Assembly (NCBI RefSeq): GCF_024218795.1
Contig: NZ_CP100400.1
Location: 434,001-498,000, forward strand
Length of the DNA stretch: 64,000 bases
Reading direction: 5' to 3'
Source of the DNA: Halorussus aquaticus
GTDB taxonomy: Archaea > Halobacteriota > Halobacteria > Halobacteriales > Haladaptataceae
In this document: positions 60,413 to 64,000 of the stretch, piece after piece
Numbering within the stretch: position 1 is the first letter of the stretch
How the letters are laid out: every line of letters begins with the position of its first letter
Notes under the pieces: generated by a model
Databases searched by the model: none
What the model was told of the DNA's origin: nothing
The model's input: the letters and a program-made list of their open reading frames with translations, nothing else
Position numbers and translations under genes: made by a program

Positions 60413-62869
60413 TCAGTTGGGGTAACTCGCCGTCGCTTCGTCAGTGCTACCGTCCGGTCTGACCACGACGACTCGACCACGGTCCACTCGATTCGGTTTC
60501 TGCTCGGTCGAGACGACCGGGTTCGAGGTCGTGCGGTCGATAGTACCGTCGTTGTCGAAGTCCCAGCGATACTCCGCGACGTCGCCGGTCGAACCGGACG
60601 CGTCGAACTCGTAGGTGTCGCCCGAGTTACCCGGTCCTCGCGCGGTCCTCGTTATCTGCAGGTCCGCGCTCGACCCCGGAGAATCGGAACTCCCGTCCGC
60701 GACGTCCGTGATGACCTTCCGGTCCACGACGATTCCGTCGTCGTCCTGTACCTGCACGATGATGGTGTACCGGTCGCCTCCGGTACCGCCCGCAGAGTAC
60801 GACACTGTCTGGGAGCGAGCGGTTCCAGTCTTCTGTCCCGTGGCCCACGCTGCGTCCTCGTTACGGAACAGCACCTCGGTCTCGGTGAACTTCCCGGCGG
60901 GGTCGCTCACCTCGTACGTCAGTTCGTAGTTCGCGTTGTCGAACTGGGTCGTGTCGCTCAAGGAGGTGGATTCGAGCGTCGGACTGTCGAACTCGGACAG
61001 GTCGGTGTTTCCGCTCGGGTCGGTACCGTCCGCGTCGTCGGTGACCCTTCGGGAATCGACCACGTTTCCGGCCGTGTCGTACACCTCGATAGTGATGTTG
61101 TAGGTGTCGCCACCGGTCCCACCGTACGAGTCGGCCCATCCGTAGTCGTCGATGTTCGTCCGCGGGTCCTCGCTCGTGTACGTCTGGTCTGCACCGCTGG
61201 AGTCGAGATTGTCGAACGTGACCTCGACGTGGTCGAAGTTCTCGGTGTTACGAATCTCGTAGGAGACCTCGTACCGGGCTTCAGAGCCGGTTTGGCCCTG
61301 ATCGACGACGGACGAGGAGAGCGAGGGTTCGCCGCCGTCGCCGTCGGGGTTCACGACCCGAACGTCGAGGGGTTCCACGTCGTCACCGCTCGCGGCGTAC
61401 ACGGTCACGGTGTCGTTAGTCGGACGGACGGTGAGCGTCGTCGTGTTCCGCCCGTTTCCGTCTGTCACACCGCTCGTGAGCGAGGTCCATCCGACGCTAG
61501 TGTCGTTCACTGCGTAGTCGAGAGTCGCGTTCGAGACGAGGCCGGTTTCCGCAGTTACGGTCGCGGTAAGCGGAATAGTCGTCTTTTCGGTGACTGTCGC
61601 CCGACAAGGAGTGTAACTGCAGTCCAGTTCGTCTCCCCAGTCGTCCCAATTCACGTCGTATTCGTCGCTCTCGTCGGTACCACTTTGGTCGATTTGAAGC
61701 CTCACGTTCGCCCGTTCCCGGGGTTCCGAGCCGTCGCCGATTTCCACCTCGACGCTCACGGTATCGACGTCAGGGTCCGACGGTGCCTCGTAGACGAACG
61801 TCGCCCGACCGTCCGAACCGGTCTCGACTCGTCCGGGCGGCGAGGGAGTCACGGAACCGTCCGAGACGCCCGTGACGTTCACCGTCGTCCCGGAGACCGG
61901 ATTGTTGAACCGGTCCCGAACCTCCACGACGACTTTCTGCCGCCCGCCCGGAGGGACGCTGGCGTTGTCGCCGCGAACGTCAGTGACGTAGTGCGGTTCG
62001 ACACCCGTCGCGTCGCTGCCGACGCCCACCTTCGCCAGTTCGAGTTCGTACGTGCCGGGTTCGAGGACGATTCGCACGTCGTCGATACTATCGCTCGGTC
62101 CCTCTTCGACCGCCAGCACGCGACGGTCGTCGCCGGGCGAGCGGCTGCGCTCGTCGGCGAGCAGTTGTCGCCAGAGACCGACCGCCCGACCTTCCGGCAG
62201 TCGAGTCGGGACGATCACCGAGAGGTTGGCCGTCTCGTTTCTGATCGTCACTGTCCGGGTCGCGGTGCTGACCGCTCGGAGGTCGATCGTCGCGGTTCCG
62301 CTGCTCGACTTCGAGAGAGTACCGTTCAGCGCCACGAGCGAAATCTGGTTGCCACGGACGAGTCGCTGGTTCGACAGCGTTCTGTTCGCGTCGGGGAAAC
62401 GGTTGTAGAGGACACCGTTCCCGTACACCGTCGTCGGGGGATTCTGGTAGACGTGGTACAGCGGGTCGTAGGTCAGCCCCTTGGTCGAGAAGTTTCGACT
62501 TTCACCGGTCCAGTAGTCGCCGGTTTCACCGACTGCCGTCGCGTTCTGAATCGTGAAGTTCGCTTCCGGCGTCGTGGCCAGCGTCCCCGACGGAGGGGCG
62601 GGGTTGACGAAGAACGCCCGGACGGGGTACTGCGTGCCGAGGGCGACCGACGCCGACCCGCCGCTTCCCGTAGCGGCGGTCCGGAGGAGTTCGTCCCTGA
62701 GGTCCTGTAACTGGCTCTGAACCTGCTGATTGTGATTGAACTCCACCTGTTCGTTCTGCTGAGGGACGACCGAGGCCTGATACGTCGAGAGCAGGACGAT
62801 GAGTACCGCGAACAGCAGCACCGTCCCGATTTGGACCGTGACACCGCGGTCGTCGATTCGCAGTCGCAC
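60413..62869 (-). CDS. Large secreted/surface protein with Ig-like repeats and a pilin-like N-terminus
   Basis: 818 residues. The N-terminus MRLRIDDRGVTVQIGTVLLFAVLIVLLSTYQASVV resembles haloarchaeal pilin-like proteins: a short charged segment then a single helix. A globular part (60-280) is followed by an Ig-like domain (295-390: GGRQKVVVEVRDRFNNPVSG, a Big-1-like invasin pattern) and a second (about 415-510). Two further repeats (about 525-660, 650-755: EVSYEIRNTENFDHVEVTF versus ELTYEVSDPAGKFTETEVLF) and a PKD-like end (YEFDASGSTGDVAEYRWDFDNDGTI) follow. Asp-rich and likely glycosylated. It is a probable surface or adhesion protein, monocistronic. Confidence 0.78.
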   Translation of the reverse strand: MRLRIDDRGVTVQIGTVLLFAVLIVLLSTYQASVVPQQNEQVEFNHNQQVQSQLQDLRDELLRTAATGSGGSASVALGTQYPVRAFFVNPAPPSGTLATTPEANFTIQNATAVGETGDYWTGESRNFSTKGLTYDPLYHVYQNPPTTVYGNGVLYNRFPDANRTLSNQRLVRGNQISLVALNGTLSKSSSGTATIDLRAVSTATRTVTIRNETANLSVIVPTRLPEGRAVGLWRQLLADERSRSPGDDRRVLAVEEGPSDSIDDVRIVLEPGTYELELAKVGVGSDATGVEPHYVTDVRGDNASVPPGGRQKVVVEVRDRFNNPVSGTTVNVTGVSDGSVTPSPPGRVETGSDGRATFVYEAPSDPDVDTVSVEVEIGDGSEPRERANVRLQIDQSGTDESDEYDVNWDDWGDELDCSYTPCRATVTEKTTIPLTATVTAETGLVSNATLDYAVNDTSVGWTSLTSGVTDGNGRNTTTLTVRPTNDTVTVYAASGDDVEPLDVRVVNPDGDGGEPSLSSSVVDQGQTGSEARYEVSYEIRNTENFDHVEVTFDNLDSSGADQTYTSEDPRTNIDDYGWADSYGGTGGDTYNITIEVYDTAGNVVDSRRVTDDADGTDPSGNTDLSEFDSPTLESTSLSDTTQFDNANYELTYEVSDPAGKFTETEVLFRNEDAAWATGQKTGTARSQTVSYSAGGTGGDRYTIIVQVQDDDGIVVDRKVITDVADGSSDSPGSSADLQITRTARGPGNSGDTYEFDASGSTGDVAEYRWDFDNDGTIDRTTSNPVVSTEQKPNRVDRGRVVVVRPDGSTDEATASYPN

Positions 62870-62918
62870 TACTCGGTTGGTTTCAGGGTGGACAGATAAA
62901 AATAGCGCCTGCGCGGTC

Positions 62919-63509
62919 CTACTCGTCTTCCTCGTCTTCCTCTTCGACGACTTCGGGGTCGCTCATGGCGCTCTGGAGGCTGTCGAGACCGTTGACCCAC
63001 TCGGTGACGAGTCCGTATTCGAGTTCCTCGGTGACCGACATGTCGAGTTCCTCGCCGTCGATGATGCGCGTCCCGGCCGCCGCGACCAGTCCGAGCGCGG
63101 AGTCGAGGTCCTCGCCCTCCTCGGCGCGGCCCGCCTCCACGACGTACTCCTCGACGGTGCCCTCGTCGGCGGGACCGTCGGCGACGTACTGCTCGGCCGC
63201 GTAGAAGACGCAGACGAGACTGGTCTGGACGCCGTCGATGAGCATCGCTTTCTCGTCGCTCTCGAACTCCACTTCGTCGAGGACGACCTCGCGGATGTCC
63301 GTGAGTTCGTCGAGCGCCTCCTCTTCGTCGATGTCGCCGTCGTCGTACGCGATGACTATCTTCGCGACGGCGATAGCCACGTCGTCTTGGAGGTTGAGGA
63401 GAAGACGTGCGGAGTCCTCGTCCTCGGGGTCGATTTCCTCCTCCCGAATTCGGTCGAGCCAGTTCTGCCAGCGTTCGTCGGAGTAGAATTCCTCCGGAGG
63501 CGCGCTCAT
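62919..63509 (-). CDS. DUF2150 family protein
   Basis: 196 residues from the ATG at 63509 (MSAPPEEFYSDERWQNWLDRI). An all-alpha, acidic domain with DEDSARLLLNLQDDVAIAVAKI and a negatively charged tail (VVEEEDEEDE). DUF2150 proteins are archaeal, of unknown function. A longer start at 63536 (MKRATLGKD) is possible. It stands alone, with the hydrolase gene at 63559 upstream on the same strand. Confidence 0.8.
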   Translation of the reverse strand: MSAPPEEFYSDERWQNWLDRIREEEIDPEDEDSARLLLNLQDDVAIAVAKIVIAYDDGDIDEEEALDELTDIREVVLDEVEFESDEKAMLIDGVQTSLVCVFYAAEQYVADGPADEGTVEEYVVEAGRAEEGEDLDSALGLVAAAGTRIIDGEELDMSVTEELEYGLVTEWVNGLDSLQSAMSDPEVVEEEDEEDE

Positions 63510-63558
63510 ATCTTTTCCGAGTGTTGCGCGCTTCATATGCCTTTCTGCTTTGGCCGCG

Positions 63559-64000
63559 CTAACTGTCGAACGTTTCTTGAGTGTTAACGCCGTACACCCG
63601 CTTCGGCGTTTCGACGTGGACGTTTCGGACGGCGTCGTCGTACCCTTCCTCCTGCATCCACCTGACCCGTCTGGGGACGGTCCGGGGTCCCATGACCGTG
63701 CCGGGCCGGTCGGGGTCGTCCACGAAGTCGGTCTCCATCAGGAACGGGTCGCCGCGCTCGACGGCGACTTCGAGGCGGTCCTTCTCGCTCATCACGCTCG
63801 GTGTCGGTCCCGCGAGTTCCCCACCCGCGTAGTGCTTGACGACTCGCTCGGGGTCGAGTCCGGCGTCCTCGGCCCACCGCGCGATGTCCGTCAGGTCGTC
63901 GCTGGCCTCGGTGTGGAGTTGGACCGCGCAGTCGTTGTCCGCGCCCAGCCCCAGTCCGTGTCGGAGGACTTCGTTCGAGGCCTCTCGGACCGCGTCGGTC
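63559..64000 (-). CDS. TatD-related metal-dependent hydrolase (5' part outside window)
   Basis: The visible 146 codons run to the stop at 63559 and are open to the window edge on the right. The segments QLHTEASDDLTDIARWAED, VKHYAGGELAG and FLMETDFVDDPDRPG carry the His and Asp residues that line the TIM-barrel metal site, as in the archaeal predicted TIM-barrel hydrolase group (COG1099/TatD type). The N-terminal HxH motif is not in this window. It is followed by DUF2150 on the same strand. Confidence 0.8.
   Translation of the reverse strand, partial: TDAVREASNEVLRHGLGLGADNDCAVQLHTEASDDLTDIARWAEDAGLDPERVVKHYAGGELAGPTPSVMSEKDRLEVAVERGDPFLMETDFVDDPDRPGTVMGPRTVPRRVRWMQEEGYDDAVRNVHVETPKRVYGVNTQETFDS

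Noticed and set aside
58406..62710. A very long open frame on the plus strand opposite the zinc-rich regulator, hmgB and the surface protein
   Set aside because: It is an antisense shadow of three convincing genes in high-GC DNA; its translation is Arg/Val-rich and has no domain.

Overview
The window is a high-GC, gene-dense stretch of chromosome from a haloarchaeon (class Halobacteria). Proteins throughout are acidic. Promoters are archaeal TATA boxes 25-34 bases ahead of start codons, often leaving little or no 5' leader. There are Tat signals, haloarchaeal lipoboxes, a PGF-CTERM anchor, HalOD1 and DUF7344-type domains, an archaeal threonyl-tRNA synthetase, RfcL, HMG-CoA synthase and proteasome subunits. 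The genus cannot be named from this alone. No CRISPR array, insertion sequence, prophage, integrase or rRNA was seen; it reads as core chromosome with housekeeping genes and many haloarchaea-specific unknowns.

Layout. 1-10.7 kb: a flavin-binding-type protein cut by the window edge, small unknowns, MsrB, a GNAT enzyme, a ZIP transporter, two DUF7344-type winged-helix genes around a YdjM-like membrane protein, an Lrp/AsnC regulator, an SDR enzyme, an Agl23-type membrane protein and two lipoproteins. 10.7-17.4 kb: a ZIP-like protein, a PHP phosphoesterase, LtrA, the dgcN-dgcA pair predicted for D-glutamate use, and an NhaC antiporter. 17.6-25.9 kb: thrS, fxsA, tRNA-Ile(GAU), a PGF-CTERM protein pair, a HAD phosphatase gene with a one-base frameshift, a VOC protein and small membrane proteins. 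26-32.4 kb: an aspartoacylase-family enzyme, an HTH/membrane-protein pair, malic enzyme, a probably inactive M24 protein and a half-size heme A synthase. 32.5-40.4 kb: two consecutive polar-amino-acid ABC transporter operons (SBP-permease-ATPase, then SBP-permease-ATPase-permease) and a second NhaC. 40.4-51.5 kb: secreted and membrane unknowns, a HalOD1 protein, rfcL, a GCS2-like ligase, a CinA-type protein, a CaCA exchanger, tandem GNATs and an amidohydrolase. 51.7-64 kb: a tiny zinc protein, a GNAT, a second YdjM-like protein, an XRE regulator, a proteasome beta-alpha pair, a Zn-rich regulator, HMG-CoA synthase, a large Ig-like surface protein, a DUF2150 protein and a TatD-like hydrolase cut by the edge.

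How the genes fit together. Several point to a heterotroph feeding on amino acids: two amino-acid importers, D-glutamate conversion, malic enzyme, two NhaC antiporters and peptidase-like enzymes. The most interesting places are the psmB-psmA pair behind an 18-bp perfect palindrome at its TATA element, the frameshifted HAD gene, the duplicated 3' end of thrS, the metal-ligand-poor M24 protein, the mini-ORF coupled to the tandem GNAT genes, and the inverted and direct repeats upstream of the HalOD1 gene. I did not find a clear, wholly new multigene system.
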